From Deltaproteobacteria bacterium (GTDB lineage Bacteria; Myxococcota_A; UBA796; SXON01), in NCBI GenBank assembly GCA_947490345.1, contig CANLGL010000020.1:18360-82359 (forward strand): 64,000 bases of DNA, read 5' to 3'. The position numbers and the translations under genes were made by a program. Below, one piece after another: positions 38,229-48,942 of this stretch. The first letter of the stretch is position 1. Every line of letters starts with the position of its first letter. The notes beneath the pieces were generated by a model that had not been told where the DNA came from, did not search any database, and worked only from the letters and a program-made list of their open reading frames with translations.

Positions 38229-39347
38229 ATGTCCAACTCCCGACGCGTCCTTCTCGTGGTCACCGCGCTGCTCCTGACCGGCGCTGGCCTCGCCGCCGCC
38301 GCAACCCGCCCCGCGCCCGCCGCCGACGCGGTCACGCTCCAAGCCGAGGGCGTCGCCGACTGGCTCGAAGCCGGCGCGCCGACTACAGAATTCACCACCG
38401 GCAGCGCTCTTTTCGACTCCGAGTGGCACTTCGGTACCTGGCAGATGGCGGGGCTCGGCTTCGCGGAGCACGCGGCGACCCATCCCGAGGACCGCGCCCG
38501 AGACCTGGGCAGGATGGACCTGTGCATCGAGCGCCTCTTCGCCGCGGAGGCCCGCGCCTTCGACAAGACTTCGTGGGGCGTCGACCCACTGGATGCCCTC
38601 AACGACCCGCGCGGGCACATGGCCTGGCTCGGGTACACCAATCTCGTGCTGTCAGCGCGGCGGGCACTCGATCCGCACGGGCCCTGGGCCAAGGAGAACG
38701 ACGCGCTCAGCGCCGCCCTGACCCGCCGCTTCGACGCCCAGTTGGCGCCCGAAACCTACCCCGGTGAGCGTTACCCCGTGGACATGGCGGCGGGGGCCGC
38801 CTCGTTGATGCTGCGCGCACGCGCCCTCGGCGAGCCCCTTCCTGCCTTACTCACCGCATGGACAAGCGCGCTGCGTTCACGATGGATCGTCGACGGGGTG
38901 CTGGTGCAGTCGGTCGCTCAGGACGGCTCGGCCACCGACAAACCCCGCGGCAGCGGCAGCTTCCTGGCAGCGTGGTTCTTGTCCTGGGGCGACCCGGCGC
39001 TCGGCGCGGAGCTGTACCGCGGGGCGAGCGCCCGATTGTTCACCACGTTGGGACCGCTGGGGGCCATGCGGGAGTACCCGCCCGGTGTTGACGGCGGCGG
39101 CGACATCGACTCGGGTCCGATCGTCGCCGGCATGGGCGTGAGCGCCACCGGCTTCGCGATCGGCGCCGCGTTGGCCAGCGGCGACGAGGCCACCGCAAAA
39201 ACGCTCACCGCGACCGCCACCTTGGTCGGCCGGCCGGTGGACGAACGCGGCGCGCGCCACTGGGCGACGGGCGCAGCGCTGGGTGGGGCCCCGTTGGCGG
39301 ACGCGATCCTCTTTGCGATGATGGCGACCCCAAACCGTTCGCCATGA
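38229..39347 (+). CDS. secreted protein, possible (alpha/alpha) toroid
   Basis: 372 residues with a signal peptide (RVLLVVTALLLTGAGLAAAA). The mature protein is a series of helices with conserved-looking aromatic/Gly loops: SEWHFGTWQMAGLGFAEHA, PRGHMAWLGYTNLVLSARRA, YPVDMAAGAASLMLRARA, FLAAWFLSWGDPALGAELY and GGGDIDSGPIVAGMGVSAT. The pattern resembles alpha/alpha-barrel proteins such as linalool dehydratase/isomerase-like or glycosidase-like toroids. No catalytic residues can be assigned with confidence, so the activity is unknown. The gene is single, 72 bp after coaC and convergent with the next. Confidence 0.65.
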   Translation: MSNSRRVLLVVTALLLTGAGLAAAATRPAPAADAVTLQAEGVADWLEAGAPTTEFTTGSALFDSEWHFGTWQMAGLGFAEHAATHPEDRARDLGRMDLCIERLFAAEARAFDKTSWGVDPLDALNDPRGHMAWLGYTNLVLSARRALDPHGPWAKENDALSAALTRRFDAQLAPETYPGERYPVDMAAGAASLMLRARALGEPLPALLTAWTSALRSRWIVDGVLVQSVAQDGSATDKPRGSGSFLAAWFLSWGDPALGAELYRGASARLFTTLGPLGAMREYPPGVDGGGDIDSGPIVAGMGVSATGFAIGAALASGDEATAKTLTATATLVGRPVDERGARHWATGAALGGAPLADAILFAMMATPNRSP

Positions 39348-39356
39348 GCGCGAAGC

Positions 39357-39911
39357 CTACTTCCACTTCAACATGTTCAGGTCCTGCCACAGGCTCGCCT
39401 CCTCCGCGTCGGCCTCCGCAACAAAACTGACCCGAACGTAGTCGCGCTTGTCCATGGTCGCGACGGTGCGTTCGGGAATCCCCAGGGCCGCCAGCGCGTC
39501 TCGGAAAAGAGGGTCGTCCGGGGATGCGTACAAGAGGCCCAACTCGTCGAGGATGACGGTCTCGCCGAGCTCGCCGCGCAGCCAGAGCTGATGCCGGCCG
39601 TCACTCCACAAGAGTGTCGGTCGCGCTTCCATCGCGGCGCGGACCCTCTCCTTGGCGAGGCCCATCGCGACGCGCCCTTGGGGCGCCGGGAGCTGTCCGC
39701 TGGCTCGGTCGGTGAGCTGGACGTACCGCAGCCCCAACGGCCCCGCGAGCGTCTCCAAGAGGGCCAGGTGTGTCGCCCCAAGCTCGGCAGGGGGGACGCT
39801 GATGACCAACCGGGTGTGCCCATCTGGAAAGGTCTCGAGCCGCCAGGCTTTGGGCGGTACGAACCCGTCGGGCTCCCCCGCCGCGGTTACCGATTGGGCC
39901 TTTTCAATCAT
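39357..39911 (-). CDS. hypothetical protein
   Basis: 184 residues without signal or membrane segments. It alternates strands and helices (WRLETFPDGHTRLVISVPPA, ATHLALLETLAGPLGLRYVQ, RPTLLWSDGRHQLWLRGELG), so it is probably a small alpha/beta cytoplasmic protein. No family is recognised. It is divergent from the dihydrouridine synthase (63 bp between starts) and ends 9 bp from the convergent secreted protein. Codon use is like its neighbours. Confidence 0.6.
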   Translation of the reverse strand: MIEKAQSVTAAGEPDGFVPPKAWRLETFPDGHTRLVISVPPAELGATHLALLETLAGPLGLRYVQLTDRASGQLPAPQGRVAMGLAKERVRAAMEARPTLLWSDGRHQLWLRGELGETVILDELGLLYASPDDPLFRDALAALGIPERTVATMDKRDYVRVSFVAEADAEEASLWQDLNMLKWK

Positions 39912-39974
39912 CGGCGCGAGCTAACGAGCAACGCTCTACTTGACGAACGCGCGGCACGGCGGCACCTTCGCCGC

Positions 39975-41114
39975 GTGTTCCCCTCCCGCTACCGCATCCG
40001 CGACATCCCCATCGAGCCCAACCTGGTCCTGGCACCGATGGAAGGCGTCACCGACCTGATGTTTCGGCGGCTGGTCCGGAGCATCGGCGGCGTGGGAATG
40101 ACCACGACCGAGTTCATCGCCGGTGAGGCGCTGCGCCGCGGGGTGGCGCGCGCGGAGATGATGGCGCGGTTCGACCCGGATGAGCACCCGGTCGCCATCC
40201 AGATCTACGGCGCCAAACCAGAGTCCATGGCCGAGGCGGCGCGCGCGATCCAGGACGCGGGGGCCGACATCGTCGACCTGAACTACGGCTGCCCGAGCAA
40301 GAAGGTCTGCGCGCATAGCGGCGGGAGTTCGCTGCTCCGCGAACCCGTTCTCGCCAGGCAGATCGTGCGAGCCGTTCGCTCTGCTGTCACGATTCCACTC
40401 ACGTTGAAGATGCGCTGCGGTTTTGACGGGAGTCAGCGCAACGCGCCCGAAGTGGCGCGAATGTGTGAGGAAGAGGGTGTGGAAAGCCTCGTCCTCCACT
40501 GGCGCACGCGCGCCGACCTGTACGGGGGCACCCGTGCCGTCGACAAGATCGCCGAGACCAAGTCCCGGGTCCGCATCCCCGTCATCGGCAACGGGGACAT
40601 CGTCGATGTGGCCTCAGCGGAAGCGATGTTCCGAGAAACGGGCGTGGACGGCCTGATGATCGGGCGCGGGGCGATCAAGAACCCCTGGATCTTCAAACAG
40701 CTGCACGCCCACTTCGCCGGGCTACCCGAGGTCGTGGTCGACGCCGCCGAAAAATACCGTGTGCTTCTCTTGTATTTCGAGAGCCTCCGCGGGGAATTCC
40801 GCAACGACCACGGCGTGCTCGGGCGGATGAAGAAGATTGCCAACTACTTCACCCACGGTCTGCCCTACGGCAGCGACCTGCGCCTCGCGTTCCTACGCAG
40901 CCAGACCATCGATGCGGCCATCGGCCACACCAATCGCTACTTCGCGTGGCTGGGCGAGGAAGAAGCGCGCCGCGGTCGGCCGTTCTCCCTGCAGAGCCAC
41001 CTGCCCGGGAGGCTGCCGCCGGGCGCCGATCAGACCGCGGCCTGGGCGGCGGAGCGGCAGGCCTTGCACCTCGGGTCGCCGCTGGGACCGAGTCCTTTCG
41101 GAGATTCGCGATAG
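39975..41114 (+). CDS. tRNA-dihydrouridine synthase
   Basis: 379 residues from GTG at 39975, the only start that keeps the opening strand IEPNLVLAPMEGVTDLMFRR. It is an FMN-dependent TIM barrel that reduces uridines in tRNA D-loops. Motifs: VDLNYGCPSKKVCAHSGGSS with the conserved GCPSKK Cys, LTLKMRCGFDGS, LVLHWRTRADLYGG, IPVIGNGDI and DGLMIGRGAIKNPWIFKQ. These are closest to the DusB/Dus1 group. The C-terminal helical domain (MKKIANYFTHGLPYGSDLR) contacts tRNA. The following acetyltransferase starts 8 bp after the stop. Confidence 0.92.
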   Translation: MFPSRYRIRDIPIEPNLVLAPMEGVTDLMFRRLVRSIGGVGMTTTEFIAGEALRRGVARAEMMARFDPDEHPVAIQIYGAKPESMAEAARAIQDAGADIVDLNYGCPSKKVCAHSGGSSLLREPVLARQIVRAVRSAVTIPLTLKMRCGFDGSQRNAPEVARMCEEEGVESLVLHWRTRADLYGGTRAVDKIAETKSRVRIPVIGNGDIVDVASAEAMFRETGVDGLMIGRGAIKNPWIFKQLHAHFAGLPEVVVDAAEKYRVLLLYFESLRGEFRNDHGVLGRMKKIANYFTHGLPYGSDLRLAFLRSQTIDAAIGHTNRYFAWLGEEEARRGRPFSLQSHLPGRLPPGADQTAAWAAERQALHLGSPLGPSPFGDSR

Positions 41115-41122
41115 ATCGTCCG

Positions 41123-42241
41123 ATGCCCATCGAGGTCCGCCCGATCCAGCTTCCTGCCGATGCGGGCGCGTTCATCGAGGTCTGGTTCCAGCTGTACGGT
41201 GGCCATCCCCCGTGGGTGCCGCCGCTGCGTTTCGAACGGAAGGAGTTCCTGGACCCGAGGCGGAATCCCTACTTTGATGTCGCGAGCATTCAGTGCTTCA
41301 TCGCGTGGCGAGACGGCAAGGCCGTGGGCACAATTTCCGCGCAGATCGACCAGGACTACCAGGCCCAGGAGCCCGGCACCGGCTTCTTCGGCTTCTTCGA
41401 GTTCCCCGACAACGCCGAGGTCTCCAAGGCGCTCTTCGACGCGGCCATGACCTGGCTGCGCCTGCGGGGGATGACGCGCGCGCACGGGCCGTTCAGCTTC
41501 AACTCCAACCACGAATGCACGCTTCTGGTCGACGGCTTTGACAGCGATCCGCTGGTGATGATGGCATACAACCCGAAGTACTACCTGGATCACTACGCGG
41601 CGCTCGGCCTGGCCAAGGTCAAGGACATGTACGCGTACTGGTTGGCGAACGACGGTCCCATCCCCGATCGGGTGGGTGCCATCGCCGACCGGTTCGAGCA
41701 AAAGCACCCCGAAGTCACCATCCGTTCGGTCAACCTGAAAAACTACGAAGCCGACGTCGAGTTGTGCCGGGTGATCTACAACGACGCGTGGGCCCAGAAC
41801 TGGGGCTTTGTCCGCCTTGGCGATGCGGAGTTCGCGAAGGTCGCCAAAGGCCTCAAGCCGATGGTCGATCCGCGCTACTGTTACTTCGCGTTCGTCAATG
41901 GCGAGATCGCGGGCTTCTCCCTTACGCTTCCCGACTTCAACCAGGTCGTCAAACCCATGAGGGGGGGCATCTTCCCCTTCGGCTGGTACCACTGGCTCAC
42001 CAAGCCGGCGAAGGTCGACAAGATTCGTGTTTTTACACTGGGAATCCGGAAGAAATACCAACACCTGCCGCTCGGCGCGCCGCTCTACAAGCGCACGTGG
42101 GAAGCCGGCGTGAAAGCGGGGGTCAAGGGTGCCGAAGCCAGCTGGGTGCTCGAGGACAACCACCGCATGCGCTCCGCCATCGAAAAGATGGGCGGCAAGA
42201 TCTACAAGACCTACCGCATCTTCGGCGTCGAGCTGGGCTGA
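41123..42241 (+). CDS. GNAT-fold N-acetyltransferase-like protein (YghO-like)
   Basis: 372 residues. The N-terminal half (IEVRPIQLPADAGAFIEVWF, RNPYFDVASIQCFIAWRDGK) and the C-terminal half (AYFAF-like CYFAFVNGEIAGFSLTLPDF, SWVLEDNHRMRSAIEKMGGK) fit a double or extended GNAT architecture seen in YghO-type proteins. LEDNHRMRSAIEKMGGKIYK is a typical acetyl-CoA-binding end of GNAT domains. The substrate is unknown; related proteins occur beside lipid and polyketide-like genes. It is coupled to the dihydrouridine synthase and its last 31 bp overlap the convergent lipoprotein gene. Confidence 0.75.
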   Translation: MPIEVRPIQLPADAGAFIEVWFQLYGGHPPWVPPLRFERKEFLDPRRNPYFDVASIQCFIAWRDGKAVGTISAQIDQDYQAQEPGTGFFGFFEFPDNAEVSKALFDAAMTWLRLRGMTRAHGPFSFNSNHECTLLVDGFDSDPLVMMAYNPKYYLDHYAALGLAKVKDMYAYWLANDGPIPDRVGAIADRFEQKHPEVTIRSVNLKNYEADVELCRVIYNDAWAQNWGFVRLGDAEFAKVAKGLKPMVDPRYCYFAFVNGEIAGFSLTLPDFNQVVKPMRGGIFPFGWYHWLTKPAKVDKIRVFTLGIRKKYQHLPLGAPLYKRTWEAGVKAGVKGAEASWVLEDNHRMRSAIEKMGGKIYKTYRIFGVELG

Positions 42242-42864
42242 GCCCCCTCCCACACCAGCCCTGGCACCGCCACAAGCGCCTCGTCCAGGCTCATGAACCG
42301 CGGCAGCCACGCCGCCTCGTGAGCGGGTTCTTTGGCTGGGCTGAGGTTCTGGAAGGTCACCTGGAGCTTCGAGCGTTTTCCCGGAAGTACCAGCCCCTGC
42401 CGGGTGGGCGTGTCGGGCAGGGTCCAGACGCGGGCGGCGGCAGGTGCACGGTCGACGGTAATCTGTGTACTTTGGTCTTCGAACCATACGAAGGCGGCCA
42501 TGGGCCGTCGGCGGTCGGCGGTGACCACGCCGCGCGCGGGCGCCTCGTACAAGAGCAGGAAGGTCTGGTTGGCGAAGACCTTGTCCCTGAGCGGAAAGAC
42601 CCAACGCATCAGCAGATCGACCTCGCCCTCGCGCAGCGCCAATCCCCCCGCAACGTCGATGGCGCCGGCCTCGCGGAGGGTAGCCTCCTGCTGACGTACC
42701 TCCTGAACCAGGGCGTCGCGACAGCTTGGCGTGTCCGTGCAGACGACCGAGCCCCGCCAGATATTATACAGTCGCGACTCACCAGCGACCCGATCCGCGG
42801 GAACGTCGACGGTCGCCGTGACCACCAACTTGTCGTAGCACGCCAACAGAAGCGCGAGGATCAT
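42211..42864 (-). CDS. hypothetical lipoprotein
   Basis: 217 residues. MILALLLAC is a lipoprotein signal; the mature part opens [15 protein letters not shown] and contains two Cys (VCTDTPSC) likely disulfide-bonded, then [20 protein letters not shown] and [20 protein letters not shown]. It is a beta-rich periplasmic or outer-membrane protein of no recognised family. The start overlaps the ppa stop by 4 bp, making it the last gene of the coaD-glmS-ppa run. Its 3' end overlaps the convergent acetyltransferase gene by 31 bp. Confidence 0.7.
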   Translation of the reverse strand: MILALLLACYDKLVVTATVDVPADRVAGESRLYNIWRGSVVCTDTPSCRDALVQEVRQQEATLREAGAIDVAGGLALREGEVDLLMRWVFPLRDKVFANQTFLLLYEAPARGVVTADRRRPMAAFVWFEDQSTQITVDRAPAAARVWTLPDTPTRQGLVLPGKRSKLQVTFQNLSPAKEPAHEAAWLPRFMSLDEALVAVPGLVWEGAQPSSTPKMR

Positions 42865-43469
42865 GGCTGACTCTGTGCGAGTGCATCGGCATAGTCGAGC
42901 TGGGCTGCACGGATCACGTCCAATGCACGGTCGCGACCATATTCGTGCTCGATGCGCACGGGGTTGCCACCCGGCTCCAGCTTGTAGGTCTCGAAATAAT
43001 GGCGCAGGCGTGCCACCAAAGCCCGCGGCAAGCTGGTCAACTCCCGGACCTCACCCCAGACCGAATCCCCGTCGAGGACCGCGACGATCTTGTCGTCGGC
43101 CTCGCCCTTGTCGACCATGAGCAGACCCCCCACCACCCGCGCTCGCAGGATGATGTCGGCCCGGTCGATGACCCGCTCGGAGAGCACGCAGATGTCGAGC
43201 GGGTCGCCGTCGCCGCGGGGCGTTCCGGCCAAGGCCGCGATGGACGCTCCGCAGTAGGTGCGCGGGACAAAGCCGTAGAGCATCGGGGGCAGCGCGTTCA
43301 TCCGCTGCGGGCGGTCGACCTTGAGGAAGCCGCTGACCTTGTCGACCTCGTATTTCACAGTGCTGTAGGGGGTAATCTCGATGTACGCGGTGACGATGGA
43401 CGGGGCCTCGGCGCCTATGTCGAGTCCGTGCCAGGGATGCGGACGTGAGGCCGCGAAGGGGGGGAGCAT
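42861..43469 (-). CDS. ppa: inorganic pyrophosphatase (family I)
   Basis: 202 residues. It hydrolyses pyrophosphate released by biosynthesis. Family I motifs: [17 protein letters not shown], the metal-binding [11 protein letters not shown] and [15 protein letters not shown], with LRHYFETYK near the end. This is in the usual range for bacterial soluble PPases (170-220). It lies 24 bp after glmS in the same direction and overlaps the next lipoprotein gene by 4 bp, so likely co-transcribed with coaD and glmS. Confidence 0.95.
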   Translation of the reverse strand: MLPPFAASRPHPWHGLDIGAEAPSIVTAYIEITPYSTVKYEVDKVSGFLKVDRPQRMNALPPMLYGFVPRTYCGASIAALAGTPRGDGDPLDICVLSERVIDRADIILRARVVGGLLMVDKGEADDKIVAVLDGDSVWGEVRELTSLPRALVARLRHYFETYKLEPGGNPVRIEHEYGRDRALDVIRAAQLDYADALAQSQP

Positions 43470-43493
43470 CCCTTCCGATAACGCAGCCGGACG

Positions 43494-45332
<1,839 letters not shown>

Positions 45333-45356
45333 CCTGCCTCCGGTGAGCGCCCGACT

Positions 45357-45902
45357 CTATGCCAGCGGCCGCACGAAGGCGATGCCAAGCACGCCGCGTG
45401 CCGGGTCCTGACCCGGCTCGAACCGGACCCGCGACGCGGCAGCAAGGCGGGCCGCCATCCGCACGCGGGCGCCGCGCTTGCCGAAGGGGTCCCCGGCTTC
45501 CCAGCGTCGAATCACCGCGACGTTCCAGTCCACGCCGAGCTCAGCGGCGTCGAGGTCGGAGATCAACAACTCCACCGTTGTTTCGGACTGAACGAGTTCG
45601 AGCACCCCGTAGGGGAGATCACCCAACGCCTCCTGCAAAAGCCGCAGCCCCGCGGTCATCGCCCGGGCTGACGGCACCGCAAAGAAATCCGCAAGGTCCT
45701 CGTCCCGGTCAGCCACCGGCCGCGCTGGGAGAACCGACAGCATCTGGTTGAGACGCACGACGCCCTGGCGTACCTGGGAACGCACGTGCACCCCATCAAG
45801 TTCTGCGAAGCCGTCGATCGCGGTGAGCGGGCCGCGAACGTCGTGGCAGACCGCGGAAACCAGCAGCTCGCGGTCCAGGAACGTCGCGAGCAACGGCTCC
45901 AT
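45357..45902 (-). CDS. histidine-phosphotransferase-like protein (DHp with degenerate ATPase fold)
   Basis: 181 residues. The first helix pair contains His20 in VSAVCHDVRGPLTAIDG, the H-box of sensor kinases, followed by a second helix (VVRLNQMLSVLPA). The remaining ~115 residues (VELLISDLDAAELGVDWNVA, ARLAAASRVRFEPG, RGVLGIAF) resemble a reduced HATPase fold without recognisable N, G1 or G2 boxes. This is the architecture of ChpT-type histidine phosphotransferases and not of an active kinase. No receiver partner is nearby except the degenerate one 40 kb away. The start ATG shares one base with the coaD stop (TGATG), so it is translated with coaD. Confidence 0.65.
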   Translation of the reverse strand: MEPLLATFLDRELLVSAVCHDVRGPLTAIDGFAELDGVHVRSQVRQGVVRLNQMLSVLPARPVADRDEDLADFFAVPSARAMTAGLRLLQEALGDLPYGVLELVQSETTVELLISDLDAAELGVDWNVAVIRRWEAGDPFGKRGARVRMAARLAAASRVRFEPGQDPARGVLGIAFVRPLA

Positions 45903-46384
45903 CAGCGCGGCGGGAGCGCTGCCTTGAGCGCGCTGAGCACCCCTGGCGCTAACCACGCGGAAGCGTCACCCCCGGCCGCCACGATCTCCCTCATCAGCGA
46001 GCTGGAAACGCACGCCAGGGTCGGGTCGGTCAGCACAAAGACCGTCTCGATCGTCGGCGCCATCACCCGGTTGGCCTGTGCCAGAGGCGCCTCGAAGGCG
46101 AGATCGGCGCCATCGCGGAGGCCGCGGAGGATCGCGGCAGCGCCAAGCGTCGTCGCGAAGTCAACCGTGAGCCCCTCATAGCTCTCCACCCTCACCGCAC
46201 CGAGCCCAGAACAGGCGTCCCGGACCAGCGCGAGTCTGAGCTCCAAGCCCAGAACACGCGACTTCTTCGGATTGTGGCCAATGCCCACCACCACCTGGTC
46301 GAAGAGGGCCAGGCCGCGGCGAATCACGTCCACATGACCAAGCGTGATCGGGTCGAAGCTGCCAGCGAAGAGGGCGATCCTCAT
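45902..46384 (-). CDS. coaD: phosphopantetheine adenylyltransferase
   Basis: 160 residues, the family norm. It transfers AMP to 4'-phosphopantetheine in coenzyme A synthesis. The nucleotidyltransferase motif GSFDPITLGHVDVI (HxGH-type TLGH) opens the protein and the second motif is VSSSLMREIVAAGG. LRGLRDGADLAFEAPLAQAN is also diagnostic. The ATG at 46384 gives MRIALFAGSFDP; upstream codons are not part of the fold. It lies 13 bp after the TPR protein gene and overlaps the histidine-phosphotransferase-like gene by one base. Confidence 0.95.
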   Translation of the reverse strand: MRIALFAGSFDPITLGHVDVIRRGLALFDQVVVGIGHNPKKSRVLGLELRLALVRDACSGLGAVRVESYEGLTVDFATTLGAAAILRGLRDGADLAFEAPLAQANRVMAPTIETVFVLTDPTLACVSSSLMREIVAAGGDASAWLAPGVLSALKAALPPR

Positions 46385-46397
46385 GAACTGGAGCCTA

Positions 46398-48185
46398 TCA
46401 TTGCGGTTCCTCTGGGGTGTCGGCCGCCTCCTTGCTGCCCAGGAACCACCAGGCACCGGGGCGTTCGCCATAGTACTTCATCAAGAGCTTCTTGAATCGG
46501 GGCGTCTCCCGCATGGTCGAAAACGCCGGGTCCACCCGGATGTCCTGCTGAAATTCGATGTTGTGGAGGGTGTCGAGCTTCCGCATCGTCTTGAGGGACT
46601 GCCGCAGGAACCGGTACGATTCTTCTTCTTTGCCCATCAACGCTGCGATTTTGGCGCGATGTAGGTCGGCGTAGGGGTCGTCGGGCAGCTCCCGCTCCAA
46701 GCGCTTCATGATCTGCAGCGCTTCGTCGAAGCGACCCTGATGGGCCAGGCACAACGCGAGGTTTACATAGGTGTTGGGCTCGTTGGGTTCAAACATCAAC
46801 GACGTCCGGTACAGCTCCTCCTCCTTTTCGTAGTCGCCGAGCCGCTTGTACACGAGCGCGAGGTTGTTCCACTCGGAGCCGCGGGTGCCATCCAGCCGGA
46901 TCATGTGATCGTAGGTTCCCTGGGCGGCGTCGAAGTCCATCGCCAGGTATTCGTAGTAGGCCTTCACCGAGAGGCCGATCAGATTATCGGGGTCAAGCCT
47001 GAGTAGTTTCCGGCTCAGCTCCAACTGATCCTGGATCTCCTTGGCGTCGGCCCGGGCGTCCTCGGTGTCGTACCAATCGGTGAGGCCCCAGCCCTCCTTG
47101 ACCTCAACGCTTTGGTGTTGCCCCTCCTGGGCGCCATCGGGCGTGGCGAGGGGATCGGCGAGGTCCTCGATGCTGGGCTCGGGGGGTGCTTCCTGGGGTT
47201 TGAGCTCCTCAGTCTTGCCAAGCTCCTCGATCTGGATGGCCACGTCCGGCTGCGCCTTTTCGGTGCGGGGATCAGCCGAACGTGGCTTGGAGCCCACTTG
47301 CGCGCCGCCACCGACATCGGTGATCGGACCGGCGCTACCCGCCGGGAGGTAGTAGCTGTCAATCTTCGTTTCACCCGCTTTTACCGTCCGTTTCAGCGTA
47401 ACGTAGCCCTGCTCCTCGCCGGCATGGTCGCCGGTCAAAAGTCGTTGGAGATACTCGGCAGACGGCTCGGGAGCCGTGGGCCCTCCGCCCGGAAACATAC
47501 TTTGGAGCAACATGGCCAACAACGCCAACTGCATCGCGAGTACGCTGACCGCGCTGATCACCAGCGGCAGGATGATCGCCGACTGCTCGAAAATCCACCG
47601 CGGCAGACGGAACCGGCGCACGACCTGAGCGGCCACCTCGGCCTTGCCATCCCGAAGCTGGCCCGCCTCCTTTCCAACTCCGATCTGCCCGTCGCGACCC
47701 CGCACGACGTACGCTCCGCCCTCACGACGCACCTCCATGCCCACTGGCGCCGGGGTGGCGTTGCCCAACGACATGCCGTGGGCCAGGTGCTCCATCCCGG
47801 CGACGACGGGGGTGAGGGCCAAAAAGACGAACCCGCCCGGTAGGTACAGTAGCCCCACGGCCAGGATGCCGAGCCCCATCCCGATGAGCATGAAGCCACG
47901 CACGTAGAAGGGCCAAACGCCACTGCCGGACGGGTCGAGCACACCGTCCGCAATGGCGTGCTGATTCACCCGGTAGACGAGCGCAACCGCATCCGAGCCG
48001 TCCGCAGCCTCATTCCCGGCGCGCGAATGGCTGCGCCACGCCCAGACCAGCACCACCACCAGCACGCCACCCGCGACACCCCACCAACCGAAAAGTAGCT
48101 CCAACCCGACAAGCGCCAGGAGCAGGACGGCGCGGAGGAGGGAGCCCACAAACCACAGAGCACGAGCTTTGCCGACGTCCGACAC
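46398..48185 (-). CDS. membrane-anchored TPR protein
   Basis: 595 residues from a GTG at 48185. Two hydrophobic helices come first (WFVGSLLRAVLLLALVGLEL, GVAGGVLVVVLVWAW), then further membrane segments near 105-140 (MLIGMGLGILAVGLLYLPGG, FVFLALTPVVAGME) and 215-245 (IILPLVISAVSVLAMQLALL). After an acidic Pro/Glu linker, residues about 430-560 form TPR-like repeats (GSEWNNLALVYKRLGDYEKE, NTYVNLALCLAHQGRFDEAL). The domain orientation is unclear. The longer ATG start at 48224 would share its codon region with the divergent CinA-like gene and its extra codons have AT-rich third positions. It heads the coaD-glmS-ppa gene run. Confidence 0.75.
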   Translation of the reverse strand: MSDVGKARALWFVGSLLRAVLLLALVGLELLFGWWGVAGGVLVVVLVWAWRSHSRAGNEAADGSDAVALVYRVNQHAIADGVLDPSGSGVWPFYVRGFMLIGMGLGILAVGLLYLPGGFVFLALTPVVAGMEHLAHGMSLGNATPAPVGMEVRREGGAYVVRGRDGQIGVGKEAGQLRDGKAEVAAQVVRRFRLPRWIFEQSAIILPLVISAVSVLAMQLALLAMLLQSMFPGGGPTAPEPSAEYLQRLLTGDHAGEEQGYVTLKRTVKAGETKIDSYYLPAGSAGPITDVGGGAQVGSKPRSADPRTEKAQPDVAIQIEELGKTEELKPQEAPPEPSIEDLADPLATPDGAQEGQHQSVEVKEGWGLTDWYDTEDARADAKEIQDQLELSRKLLRLDPDNLIGLSVKAYYEYLAMDFDAAQGTYDHMIRLDGTRGSEWNNLALVYKRLGDYEKEEELYRTSLMFEPNEPNTYVNLALCLAHQGRFDEALQIMKRLERELPDDPYADLHRAKIAALMGKEEESYRFLRQSLKTMRKLDTLHNIEFQQDIRVDPAFSTMRETPRFKKLLMKYYGERPGAWWFLGSKEAADTPEEPQ

Positions 48186-48222
48186 CCAACCAAGGTAGCC
48201 GCTCGATGCGTTAGGCGGAAGC

Positions 48223-48936
48223 ATGCCGAGCGCCGGGGTCGTCATCATCGGCAACGAAATCCTCAGCGGGAAGTTCGCGGACGAAAACAGCCCCTGGCTG
48301 GTCGCCCGGCTTCGACAGCTTGGGTGCGACTTGTTTCGGGTCGCGGTCATCGCCGACACCCTGGACGACATCGCGGCGGAAGTTCGAGCGCAGTCCCGCC
48401 GCTACGACTGGGTTTTCACCACCGGAGGCGTGGGCCCGACCCACGACGACGTCACGTTCGCTGGCGTCGCGCAGGCCTTCGACATCCCCCTGCTCCACCA
48501 TCCAGAGCTGGTCGCGATCTTGCAGCGGAAGCTCGGGGACGCATGCAACACCGCGGCCCTACGCATGGCGGAAGTTCCCCAAGGGAGCGCGCTTTGGTGG
48601 GACGGCAACGTCACCTTTCCGCTGGTCGTCACCCGCAACGTCTGTATCTTCCCCGGCGTACCCTCGCTTTTGCGACTCAAGTTCGACCGCGTGGCGCACC
48701 GCTTCGCCGGGACGCCCGTCCACAGCGTCCGGCTGCGCACCTCTCGCCAGGAGTCTGAGATCGCAGCGCTCCTCGCTGAGGCGGTCGCGAAGTGGCCGGC
48801 GGTCGCCATCGGGAGCTACCCCCGCCTCGACGAGGCCCCCGTGCACGTGATCATCACCCTCGAGAGTCGCGACAATCAGGCGCTCGTCCTCTGCGAGGCC
48901 TTCCTCCGCGCCGGCGGTCTAGCCGACGCGCGTTAG
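48223..48936 (+). CDS. CinA-like molybdopterin-binding domain protein
   Basis: 237 residues. The MoaB/MogA-like fold of CinA is recognised from GVVIIGNEILSGKFADENSP, WVFTTGGVGPTHDDVTF and VCIFPGVPSLLRLKFD. CinA N-terminal domains act in nicotinamide nucleotide or ADP-ribose salvage (COG1058) rather than molybdenum metabolism. The C-terminal deamidase domain of full CinA is absent. It starts on the complementary strand of the TPR protein's possible ATG (CATG at 48222-48225) and is followed 6 bp later by murJ. Confidence 0.85.
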   Translation: MPSAGVVIIGNEILSGKFADENSPWLVARLRQLGCDLFRVAVIADTLDDIAAEVRAQSRRYDWVFTTGGVGPTHDDVTFAGVAQAFDIPLLHHPELVAILQRKLGDACNTAALRMAEVPQGSALWWDGNVTFPLVVTRNVCIFPGVPSLLRLKFDRVAHRFAGTPVHSVRLRTSRQESEIAALLAEAVAKWPAVAIGSYPRLDEAPVHVIITLESRDNQALVLCEAFLRAGGLADAR

Positions 48937-48942
48937 TTACCC

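Noticed and set aside
45333-45356. glmS ribozyme or riboswitch leader
   Set aside because: Only 24 bp separate glmS from the preceding gene on the same strand, with no room for a structured leader.
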